Shown piece after piece: positions 46,287 through 56,442 of a stretch of 64,000 nucleotides of DNA. Source of the stretch: Agroathelia rolfsii. Taxonomy: Eukaryota > Basidiomycota > Agaricomycetes > Amylocorticiales > Amylocorticiaceae. Each line of letters begins with the position of its first letter. Positions within the stretch are counted from its first letter, which is position 1. The DNA is taken from the NCBI GenBank assembly GCA_018343915.1, contig JABRWF010000007.1, forward strand, positions 3,162,001-3,226,000, given 5' to 3'. The position numbers and the translations under genes were made by a program. The notes under the pieces are model-generated. The model searched no databases, had not been told where the DNA came from, and was given only the letters and a program-made list of their open reading frames with translations.

Positions 46287-47839
46287 TTACACCTCGGTAA
46301 CACCAGCGAGATTACCACCTGCCGCTCTCTCGATCCCTTTGAGAACCCGGTTAACTCTCTCCTCCTGCGGCCTCTCGCCCTCGGCATCGGCCTCCCTTTC
46401 CACCAAGAATTCAGCAACCCACTTCCCCACACCAGCCTCGCCAATCTCCGCGTACGCGCGTGGGCCCCACCGCCAACCAGGCTGCTCGCCCAAGCCGTTC
46501 TCCTGCGTAGTACCAGCTCCGCGCCCACGTTTCTGCGATGTCTTGCCCTTGGCGTTGGCAACGACACCTGCGGGAGTGGCACGTTCTAGGAACCCGTGCC
46601 GTATAAACTGTGTGAGGAGCGCATCGATGCTGATCGAGCTGTTAGCGGCCGTGGAGCGATTTGAGAGCGGAATGCTGGCGCCACTGGCGGTCGCACCCCC
46701 GTTCCCTAAGGGTATGCGCAAGCGTCGTAAGGTGCTGCGCAGGTCTGAGTCTGCGATGTAGCGACCGCTGACGAGAATAACGGCTAGGACGGTGTGAAGT
46801 ACACCAAGTGAGGCCAAGCCTAGTGCATCTCCTGACTGCCAGGAGAGGATAGTACCAAAGGATTGCGAGGTTGCTTGTTGGTCATCGCTGGCTTCGTCGT
46901 CGTCCAACTGAGAATTCGAGTTAACATTGCCATTGGTGGAATTTGGACTGGATTGCTCGGCCTCGAGGATAGCTTCGTGAGTGATGGCGGCGTGCTCGAT
47001 CAGGAGAGGGTCAAGTATTGAGCGGAGAATGTATGTCTTTGAGCCTGTGTTGGCTTCTGTTGTTTGTTGTTCAGGAAAGATGGGATAGAAATTGTATGTC
47101 TTCAGTGCCTTGCCAGCATGATATCGCACGTAGAGATAAGATAGAGGGAATGTGGTGATAATAGCCAGCGGATGTAAAAAGGAGAAATAATAAAATAGAC
47201 AAAGAGGCAGAAGAAAGAAGGGAAGAAGAGGCTATACACATACGCTTCTTTTTCAGAGTTGCTCTCCGAGCCTCGTCCAGATCGCCATCGCGGCCCGCCT
47301 GCGTCCCGGACGGGACGTCGTCTGCCTCGGGACGGGCTCTAAGTTCAACGAGTTCCATGCCGAAGGTTTGCCCAAGTATTTTCTGGGCTTGCTGGAATAC
47401 GGGGCCGAAAGAGCGAGATGCATTGGTTAGGACTGGAAAAGGATCAGTCATGAGTGATGAGATGCATCAAGGACGACGACCAGCTGGCAGCACTTCGCTT
47501 TTTGTCGCGCTGGCAGTAGCGGCCCGCGTACCCTTCTTAGATATCTCTTCTCGCCGCAGTGGTGCACGCCTATGCTCGCAAGATAATGCCAATCGGACGA
47601 GTGCAGCGGCCTTCAATTGCAATCCCTATACAATACAAGCTATTAATCGCGTTTTTTCATCCCCTTTAAGCTAGAGATACGTGATCAAAGGGCAACAAGC
47701 GTACTTTCTCATTTTCCTCATCCGAGAAAGTGCCCTCCATTCTTACTTCTTCCTCCTCCTCCTCATGCTGTGTCGCCTGAAATTGTGGATACGCCTGAGA
47801 CGCTGCAAAGGCTTGGGAGGATCGTGTTCTACGCGACAT
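46287..47839 (-). CDS. NSE3: Nse3/MAGE-domain subunit of the SMC5/6 complex
   Basis: Nse3 is the MAGE-domain protein that pairs with the Nse1 RING ligase and Nse4 in SMC5/6, for DNA repair and replication fork stability. Four exons fit without a frame problem: 47839-47705, 47625-47532, 47432-47244, 47056-46287 (1188 nt, 395 residues). The N terminus MSRRTRSSQAF with an acidic run is followed by the MAGE opening GLQLKAAALVRLALSCEHRR and APLRREEISKKVLTNASRSF, then GPVFQQAQKILGQTFGMELV and ELR. The middle has GSKTYILRSILDPLLIEHAA and LASLGVLHTVLAVILVSGRY; after the winged-helix B part come ISIDALLTQFIRHGFLERA, WRWGPRAYAEIGEAGVGKWV and AEFLVE. Length and order are typical for fungal Nse3. Stop TAA 46287-46289. 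Confidence 0.9.
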
Positions 47840-49096
47840 GGATGAATGACCCTGTGAGAATCGAGGAAAGGAGTGACTGTGACGTTACGCGTGGCGTCGC
47901 ATTACTCCCGCCGGCTTCTGTGATTAAGATTGAAGGCCCTTCTCTCATACGAACGCTCATCGAGGTTATATCTCAAGCTAGTGCACAAGGATTTCCCGAT
48001 ACACTCGAACAATAATGTCTTATTTAAATACACTGGCTGCTTGCTGTGATTTTTTTTTTGTCTTTTCATTAGGCATACTTCAATATGAGCGCTCCACCTG
48101 TAAATATCCGAGACTTTCCCGGATTGATCTACTTGCACAAACGAGCCGTGGTTGGCCAATTTTTTGCTCAGGAATGCCTGGTATAGGAGCCGATGTTGAT
48201 ATTTCTATAAGACCGCAAGCTATTCTTGGATCATTATCTTCCCACTCGTGTGAAACTCGCTGCTTTTGGGGGCATAAACTCCGGCGGCTTCGAGCGCATG
48301 CCTAGCATATGCATCAGTGTTGCTTAACATTGTGCTCGCGCTTGCATACCGAAGTACCTCTTCTTGAAAATGTATCTCTGTAATTAGGCAGAAGGTATGA
48401 TCAGGTACCATGCACACTCCGCGTGGAGCACTGTACTTCTCATAGAATTCTCATTCGTTCCCTCGAGCCGACTCGTTGGAGATTTCTATCTCCTATCGTA
48501 ATTGCTCGGTGCCAACCCACTGGCAACAGAATGATGAGGTTTGCATAGCCTGATGCTCTCAGTTCCAAGCCATGGCATTGAGCATGAGCGATGACGCATG
48601 CACTGAGAGTGCGCGTAATACAATTCCTGATGATGGGGCTCCACCTTGGAAAAATATTATGATGATGACGACAACGGCAACTGCCCCTGTCGTGAAAACA
48701 AAAGCTGCGATGATCGTCTTGCTTGCTGCCTACGGCGATTGGATGTTTCAACCAAATTTAGCGCGGCTAGGTGTAAAAACGTTGAACCCATTATCTGGTT
48801 TCAAGGCCATTGGATGGAGGGCCGATACGGCACTACCATGCTGCGCAAAACAGAGGGCCCGCAAGTCCCGCGTCCTATCAAGACTAGTGACGAAATCGTG
48901 ACGATCGCGAAATCACGTAACGAGGGTCTTTCGCCACCGGTGACTTCCTAAAATGGCAACTTGCCGAGTAGTTTTGATGCATCCGGAGCTTCGGAAGCAG
49001 CGGCTTGCATCCGCTTCTGACATCAGCGTGCACACAAGCGCGGACCACAGAGTCCGCCACTTACGAGGACGCTGCATGGGCATTGGCAGAGAAATA

Positions 49097-49105
49097 TTTA
49101 TAAGG
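49097..49105 (+). promoter_or_regulatory. TATA-like site of the sugar transporter
   Basis: TTTATAAGG about 140 bp upstream of ATG 49244. Confidence 0.35.
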
Positions 49106-49112
49106 TAGCGAG

Positions 49113-49146
49113 GTGGGGCATCCCCGCACAAGTCGTGTGTCCCCAC
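49113..49146. promoter_or_regulatory. Cluster of three SYGGRG motifs (possible Cre1/CreA sites)
   Basis: GTGGGG at 49113-49118, CCCCGC at 49122-49127 and CCCCAC at 49141-49146 each match 5'-SYGGRG on one strand. CreA/Cre1 uses such sites for carbon catabolite repression, and paired sites in front of a sugar transporter make sense. The motif is short, so chance is not excluded. Confidence 0.3.
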
Positions 49147-49243
49147 CTCCGCAGTTTCGTGTTCGAACTCATACCCCGCACCTTTCCCCACTCAGCCCGG
49201 GGTCGTACTTCAGCTTCTTGGTACTGCTTGACTTGACTCAAAC

Positions 49244-51457
49244 ATGGCTCCCGTCTTCTGGGTGTATGTCTATCCGTTGTTCAGGCTCGTATCACTGCTA
49301 ATGCTATTGTCTCTAGAGAGGGCCTACCAATCGGCAAAACCGCTATATTTGTCGCATTTGTCGCCTCTCTTGGTGGCTTCATCTTCGGTTATGACACTGG
49401 ACAGATCTCTGACTTGGTCCTCATGGATGACTTTTTAATACGATTTGCATCGTGCTCGACTCCTGGAGACGCCTCAACATGTCATTTCTCTAATGTAAGA
49501 GAAGGCCTCATTGTTGCGCTCTTAAGTGTTGGAACCTTTGTGGGAGCAATCTTTGGTGCACCGTAAGTCAGATAAATCTGACATTAATCACGTGACTTAA
49601 TTTCCTATGATCTTATTACAGAACCGCGGATTATTTCGGCCGTAGGCGCGCAATGACGATCGAATGCATAGTCTTCATCATCGGTGTCATCATTCAAATC
49701 ACTTCGGAGCATGTCTGGTGCGTTTTTTGACATCTCTTCCGGTGATTAGGTCCTAACTTCGTTCTATAGGCAACAGTTCGCCATGGGAAGATTTGTGTCT
49801 GGTATCGGCGTAGGGTCCCTCAGTGCTGCTGTTCCCATGGTGAGTCCATATGATACTTGTTACGCATCTCCACACCCCTAATTTCTCCACAGTACCAAGC
49901 AGAAACAGCTCCATCTCAAATTCGTGGAACAATTACGTGGGTTTTTCTTTACAGATTTTTCGAGTACATTAATTGACAGGGACATACGTATACAGGGCCA
50001 CATACCAGCTTTTCATCACATTCGGTATCCTGGTCGCATATTGCATCTCGATCGGAACACGGAATATTCACAATTCTGGCTCGTGGCGTATTGTGGTTGG
50101 TATTGGTATCCTCTGGCCACTCCTGCTCGGCACGGCTATCCTTTTCATGCCAGAGTCTCCTCGGTATACTCCATTTATGTATCATAATTTTCGTTTCATT
50201 GGGTTCTAATTTCGTCTTCTAGATGGCTGGCAGCACATGGACAATTGGACCGAGCCCGCCAATCGCTTGCCCGTGTTAGAGGCGTAGATGAAAGCGATCC
50301 TATCGTTGTCCGCGAAGCTTCAGAAATTGCAAGTAATGTAGAGCATGAAATGAAGGTCAAACGCGGATGGGTGGATTGTTTCAAACCTGGACAAGGCAAG
50401 ATCTTGTATCGCACCCTTCTTGGAATGGCTTTACAGTCCTTACAACAACTCACTGGAGGTCAGTGTTACTCGCTCTTATCGTCGTCTCCCCGTCATCATA
50501 GCTAACTTTGAATGTTTGTAATTGCATAGCCAATTACTTCTTCTACTATGGTGCCACTGTTTTCCAGTCCGTTGGTATATCAGATTCCTTCGTCACCCAA
50601 ATCATTCTTGGCTGCATCAATTTCTTCTGCACCTTCGGCGGCATGTATGTTATGGAAAAGGTTTGTTGTTTCTTTGTGTTCACCTCGAGTTTTTCCTGTC
50701 TAACACGACATGCCTGTAGTTCGGTCGTCGTCGCCCCCTCATTTGGGGCGGTCTTTGGCAATCGGCTTGGTTGATTGTGTTTGCCACCGCTGGTACAGCT
50801 GGAAACCCTGGCACCCATGGTATGGGAAGCCGTATGTATATTCCTCTCTATTTTGCATCCAATGCAATCAGGCTAATACATTCACCGCCTATAGTCATGA
50901 TTGTTTCCGCGTGCCTCTTTATCTTTGGTTATGCCATGACTTGGGCCCCGTAAGTTTTCTATACTCATGTCCATAGAAATGCTCATTCGCTCATTTTTCA
51001 TCTCGTCATCCCTCACAGTGGTGTATGGATCATCATTGGCGAGACGTTCCCAACCGCCACACGTGCTAAACAAGCTGCACTTGCTACATCCTTCAATTGG
51101 CTCTGGAACTTCCTCATCGCATTCTTCACCCCCTTCATCACGAACGACATCCATTACAGATATGGCTATATCTTCGCAGCCTGCAACTTCCTTGGCGCCG
51201 TCGTCGTATACTTCTTCCTGTACGAATCCTCCGACTTGTCGCTTGAGAGCGTCGATGAAATGTACTGCGACCCGTCGAGCAAGCCATGGACGAGCCGAAC
51301 CTGGGCACCGCCTGGTTATGAGAACAGAGCTGACTTGATCGAACAGACCAAAGCGGCCGAGCAACACAAGCCGCTCGAGGGTGGTGGAGGTATCGAAGAG
51401 GCCCGTGTCGAAAAGACAGAGGCCGGTACACCATCGGCGTACAGGAGAAGATTCTAA
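49244..51457 (+). CDS. MFS sugar (hexose) transporter
   Basis: Twelve-helix major facilitator of the sugar porter family in the plasma membrane. TM1 FVAFVASLGGFIFGYDTGQI is followed by the sugar-porter signatures YFGRRRAMTIECIVFIIG, GRFVSGIGVGSLSAAVPMYQ with AETAPSQIRGT, PESPRWLAAHG, the QSLQQLTGANYFFYYGATVF quinone-like loop, FGRRRPLIWGG, IIIGETFPTATRAKQAALAT with NWLWNFLIAFFTPFIT, and VVYFFLYESSDLSLESVDEM. The tail is hydrophilic and ends RRRF. About ten exons. The start is odd: ATG 49244 codes MAPVFW, and joining it to the in-frame exon ARITANAIVSREGLPIGKTA needs removal of only 23 nt (49262-49284, GTGTAT...TTCAG), shorter than normal fungal introns. A missed upstream exon is the alternative. 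Confidence 0.9.
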
Positions 51458-52074
51458 ATATAGTATCCGGATAGAGACATCGGAGGCGGCAAGGTGCGGG
51501 TTGAAAGGTCTTTCGATAAAAAGACTTGGCCTTATCTGATTGGCGGTGCTTACTCTTTGTGCAGGCGTATATACGACGACTTGACGTTTGAGGGTGGTTA
51601 GGGCCAGGATGTAATGTGATAGTTCCTTCCTGCATCCCGTGGGAAGGAGCCGACGAACGATACGCGCTTTCTTTTTCCTGTCATACGCATTTCATTCCCC
51701 ATTTAAAACGATGTAATACTATATACCATACATACACTACGCTATTTTGTAGCGTGTACGTACAGTCGCAATGTAAGAATAGAGATGATAACATTGACGC
51801 TTGAACTGACATTTGAAATCTGGAGTGATTGCTGTGTACAGGATATCGAGGCCCTCGGATAGATTAACAACAGTGTAGAAGTGGATGAAATATAAGAAAA
51901 GTTGTTGTGAAAGCCCGCGTGACAGACTTTTGGTGGTCGCTATATGTGACTTAATAAGATGTTTTGCTCCATCATAGTGATTAAACTTTTTTCTATTGCC
52001 CTTGACATTCTACATTTCACCTGAGAACCTTAAACAGATTCCGAGCCATTGGAATTGTCTGGGAGTATGTCTAT

Positions 52075-52740
52075 ACTTGTGTTCTCAAAAGTTTCTGTAG
52101 TTGCATATTCGTATATTTCAGTCACTTCCTCATCGTTTCCCTTGAGACATGAGACTTTATATGCACGCTCTACAAGCATGTATGATTAGATCTCTGAAAG
52201 GTCTGTTAGTTGTGTGTAAAGGTAGATAGAGTGCATATATGCTAAATACCAGTACAATGACTATGATTTTATTTTGCAGTGAAATGATTTTTCCTAAAAA
52301 GTAGACACCGCCAATATTCTCAGAAAAAATTCCTTGAGCAAATGAAGATGTAGAAACCCTGGGAGTTGGGGGCTTTTTGAGCGGATTTCGCAAAATCACA
52401 CTGAAAACTACCAACTTCCAGGACTTCTACATCTTCACCAGATTTTACTTTGCTCAAGGAATTTTTTCTGAGCATATTAGCGGTTTCTACTTTTTAGGAA
52501 AAATCATTTCGCCGCAAAATAAAATCATAGTCATTGTACTGGTGTTTAGCATATATGCACTCTATCTACCTTTACACACAACTAGCAGACCTTTCAGAGA
52601 TCTAATCACACATGCTAGTAGAGGACATATGTAGAGTCTCACATGAATTTTCTTTTTTTAAGGGAAACAATGAGAAAGTAACTGAAATATATAAATATAC
52701 AACTATGGAAACTTTTGAGGACCGCGAGTATGTTCAAGTA
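52075..52740. repeat. Imperfect palindrome (foldback element), arms about 320 bp
   Basis: The left half read on the minus strand and the right half read on the plus strand give nearly the same sequence. Both translate to FAQGIFSE, then YFLGKIIS, QNKIIVIVLVFSIYALYLPL and HTT(N/S)RPFRDLI. Outer parts still match (CTCAAAAGTTT at 52084 versus AAACTTTTGAG at 52709) and the symmetry runs to a centre near 52390-52400 (GAGCGGATTT / AAAATCACAC). Arms differ by scattered substitutions and small indels. This fits a foldback or MITE-type DNA transposon, or an inverted duplication. Clear target-site duplications could not be identified by eye. Confidence 0.82.
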
Positions 52741-52861
52741 TGTTGTTACAGCCCACGAGCATTTACTCGAGCTTTGCACAGAAGAAAGTCTAAATAAAAA
52801 ATAAAAAAACTACCATGTTATTGTGATTCACAGAGACTTTTGCAACATAATTATATTGCAC

Positions 52862-53083
52862 TCTACTTTATCCATCGCCATACGAAGCCTTTTCCCCCCT
52901 TCTTTTAAACTCTGTCAAATTGTACATAAGCATCAAGATATTTTTATGTGTGTATCTGCTCATATTCTTGAATTGGATATGCGGCTTGACCCTAAGAAGA
53001 TACTTCATCCGGTCACAGTAATTGAGTTTCTCTCTATTACAAAATTGGCCCTATACCGGGTTATGTATCTTTCAGTTTAGCTA
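52862..53083 (+). mobile_element. Reverse-transcriptase-like fragment (decayed retroelement)
   Basis: The open frame here contains LDMRLDPKKILHPVTVIEFL. This resembles the segment after the RT active site in DIRS/Ty3-type elements (x-KT/KI-x-x-P-T-x-x-x-x-FLGI). No catalytic YxDD-type box, integrase or LTR was found, so this is at best a scrap. Confidence 0.33.
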
Positions 53084-54489
53084 GTAAAGTTTTTGGTGTT
53101 GTTGATGCCTTATACCCATTCAAAACACAAGTCCCAGCTAGTATTGAAGAATTGATTGCACTGGTTTTTGCCATAACAAAGGTCTTTGCAACTAGCCTTT
53201 ACCTTTTCAACTTGGGGATAGGAGTCGCAGGCAAAGTCAGGGCCAGTGCTGTTTAATTACTTGACCGGGACTGTAGACTTGGACTCTCGCTTCCAAGTTC
53301 ATGAGATCACCGGCTCTGCGAGAACCATCCACTCGATTCTTTGCATAGAAATCTGTCCAGCATGAGCGAGATCTAGAATGCATCTTCGCACCTCGTCATT
53401 TCAAAAGCCAATTACCACTCCAACTTGTTTCAACTTTTTAGGTTAATCAATGACCGGATGGGCTTTCAATAGCTACCATTCACCTTGAAGTTTTAATCGA
53501 CTGGATTCGGTTCCACTATCCAACAAGGTGCTATAGTAGCATAGTCCCGTTCACTAAACCTCTTGGCGGCTTCTCATACCCTTGCTGATATACATATATT
53601 AATACCATGTTCCCTGAAAAAGTCATCTAAATCATCTTCTCTCATGCAAGATTGTGCTATGCCATTTCTTTACTTGGATTCGGTATATATTTACGCTTGT
53701 ATTATTGTCTCAGCTTATTGCATTGGAATAGCTGTTGCATTTTGGTAAAGATAATGCTTCCTGCGATTGATAGGATCAGCCGTAGCTGACCTTCCGTGTG
53801 GAGCGCTCTGAAAGACTTGACCGGGACAGGCAGTGTTCATTCCACTAAATGTATACAGTAGAGGCTGTATAAAACCATGCTCTATCAGGTCATACCTTAT
53901 AAACCATCATGATGTTTCTTGACCTTACTCAGTTGGTATGCGGAGGGAAGGGACCCAAAAATCGCACCATTTATTTCCATCCGGCATATCATGGACGCGT
54001 AGCTATATAAGGATATACTCCGTCCGCATCTTAGTAAGTGTGCGGCATGATGCGTGATACAACCATATAAGTAGATGCACTACATAGCAAGCATTTCCTG
54101 GAAGGATTTCCATTCGGCAGCCCTATCAGATCATACTCCCTCGTAAATATAAATCTTGGCACCATCGATTGTATGACTTTATAGAGCTTTGACTGCATAT
54201 GCGTATAATCACATAGTATTCAATCCGAATTTCTATTCGAAAGATTAGCTGACTTATTACTCGCTTGCCTGTCCTCATTTATGTCATACCAATCAGCATC
54301 ACATTGCAAGCTGAGGTCATGGTTTCCTTAGTTCCGACTTCTAACTGCCTATGAATGTGTTCTCCAGTGGGCTCATATGGCCGTTGTATATCTATCGTAT
54401 GCTGTTGCCGTTACATAGTAAGAAACGAAACAGACGTCTTCCTCTGGGTTATGCAAAAAGCAGATTCTCTAAAGCGGTGCTCTGGAGTG

Positions 54490-54497
54490 TATAAAGG
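54490..54497 (+). promoter_or_regulatory. TATA box of the aspartic protease gene
   Basis: TATAAAGG lies 91-98 bp upstream of ATG 54588, at a normal distance for a strongly expressed fungal secreted-protein gene. Confidence 0.55.
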
Positions 54498-54587
54498 CTC
54501 TGTAATAGCCGGCAATTTCATCGCAGGCTTCGCTGGCGCTGAACAACCACCCCACATTTCTTGTTCAGGCCTTTCTGCTTATCTACA

Positions 54588-55932
54588 ATGGTCAGGATCT
54601 TCATATTGGCTGCCTTCCTTGTTTTAGTATCTCTTGTCGCGGCTTCCCCTATGAAGAGAGAGAGTGCTGTCTCTCTTCCCCTGCACAAGAAGGTTGCTGC
54701 CACCAGTCCCTTTCCCAAGACGATCCTTGCGGTCGACTCTGCTCGCCTTGCCAGGCTCAAGGGCACTACAACTTCGTCCTCTGGCAATGCTATTGCCACC
54801 AACCTCGTCGATCAATATGTTGTAGCCGTAAATATTGGATCCCAGACATTCTATAATATGATCATCGACACTGGCTCTTCCAACACATGGGTTGGTGCAG
54901 GCACAGAGTTCTCTGCCGGTTTGACCGACAAGTCGACTGGTAAGAGCGTCGAGGTCAGGTATGGCTCTGGCTCATTCAATGGCACGGAATATACTGATAC
55001 TGTAAGCGAAATCATAATGCATTTAGAGTATACCTTTTAATCATCTTTTTTTTTTTATATAAAAAAAGGTTTCTCTTGGCGGTTTGACTGTCGCAAGCCA
55101 ATCCATTGGTGTTGCATCATCTAGCAGCGGTTTTGAAGGCGCTGACGGTATCATCGGTTTTGGTCCCACCGACCTGACCGAGGGCACCGTCTCTGGCTCA
55201 AACACTGTGCCAACATTCATGGACAATCTCTACAGTCAACGCATCATCTTTACTGAGGTTCTCGGCATCTACTTCGCCGACGAGTCTGGTAGTGATACCA
55301 ATGATACTAACGGCGTCCTAACTCTTGGCGGTACTGACCCCTCTCTCTACTATGGTTCCATCACCTACACCGACCGTGTTGGTAATTACTGGGGTGTTGA
55401 GGTCTCTGAAGTTGCTTATGGTAGCAGCAATCTCGGTTCAATCTCCCAGGCCATTGTCGATACTGGAACCACCTTAGTGAGTAATATAACTCTTATTTAC
55501 GAACACGTCCTCTGAACAATCGTTATAATAGATCTACCTTCCTACATCCATCTACAACAAATTCCTCTCTGACTCGGGCGGAAGGCTTGACGAAGATAGC
55601 GGCCTAGTCATGTATACAAGCGAGCCCACGGAGAACCTGGCGTTCACCATCGGTGGCACGATATTTGCGCTGACGCCTGCGGACTACCTCATTCCGAAGG
55701 ACCAGTACGATAATTTTGGTCTGAGTGGATATCATTACTACTCTTACGTCAACGACGGTGGCGACGGAGTCCCTGATGCCATTCTTGGCATGTTCTTTTT
55801 AACTAACTTCTACTCCGTCTTCGACACGTGAGCTGTTTTCAAGTTTCCGACATTTTTTTTACTGAACATGAGTGATAATAACCGTTCTTGAACAGAACTA
55901 ACGACCGCATCGGCCTCGCTGTCGCTGCATGA
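54588..55932 (+). CDS. Secreted aspartic protease, pepsin family A1 (polyporopepsin-like)
   Basis: Secreted acid endopeptidase. Start ATG 54588 (MVRIFILAAFLVLVSLVAAS) gives a clean signal peptide, followed by a short basic propeptide (KRESAVSLPLHKK, FPKTILAVDSAR). The mature enzyme has both catalytic motifs: IIDTGSSNTWVGA and AIVDTGTTL, with the flap VRYGSGSFNGTEYTDTV, GADGIIGFGPTDLTEG, GVLTLGGTDPSLYYGSITYT, and the C-terminal DAILGMFFLTNFYSVFDT then NDRIGLAVAA. Four exons; introns near 55003-55069, 55479-55531 and 55829-55896 have GT-AG ends and keep frame. No cysteine pairs are evident, as in polyporopepsins. The second Asp motif reads DTGTT, as known for this subgroup. Stop TGA 55930-55932. 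Probably degrades external protein for nutrition or host attack. Confidence 0.93.
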
Positions 55933-56442
55933 GCTGTACACAGTTATATTCGCAATATCAGTGCTGCTAGCAGGGGATCAAATGAAAAAAGAGATATATA
56001 CTTACTCCTGTATAGTATTGTCATAGGAATATCAAAAACTATTGAAACATGTATAATCTGAGCCATTTTTCTAACCGTTAAATCTTTTTGGAAGACTACA
56101 AGATGAAGTCGAAGTTGTTTTTTTTTTTTTTTTTTTTTTTTTCCTCTATTTTCACAAGACACAAACTTAAATACTGAGGAAATTGAGTTCAGGAGAAATT
56201 GTCCGGGGGTCATATGAAATTCATGCAGAATTTTGCCGCCGCCGCTCTTCCGTTTTTCCTTTATACCCATTCGCCGTCCTATCTGACTGTAATTATTGTC
56301 CGACTATTGAATGCCTATTTAGTCGCTTAATAGTCATCCAGTAGTCATCCAATAGTCAAGCTTTGATCACGCTTCAGTCACTGCGTGCGTTTTTTTTATA
56401 CAGTGAGTATGACTAAGGGTGACTATTGTCTGACTTCGCTTT

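Larger units (their letters stand above)
47840..49243. other. Divergent upstream region of NSE3 and the sugar transporter
   Basis: 1.4 kb between two divergent starts. ORFs such as 48572-48901 (+) lack motifs. Near the transporter it carries a TATA-like site and a cluster of SYGGRG motifs, listed separately. Confidence 0.55.
51458..54587. other. Repeat-rich intergenic stretch
   Basis: Contains a long imperfect palindrome (52075-52740), a reverse-transcriptase-like scrap (52862-53083), and AT-rich DNA with protein-like pieces (e.g. 53563-53748) but no intact gene. The right end is the promoter of the aspartic protease. Confidence 0.6.

Noticed and set aside
49085..49175. GTTCGAAC-containing segment as a tRNA
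   Set aside because: A B-box-like core is present, but no A-box at the right distance and no cloverleaf.
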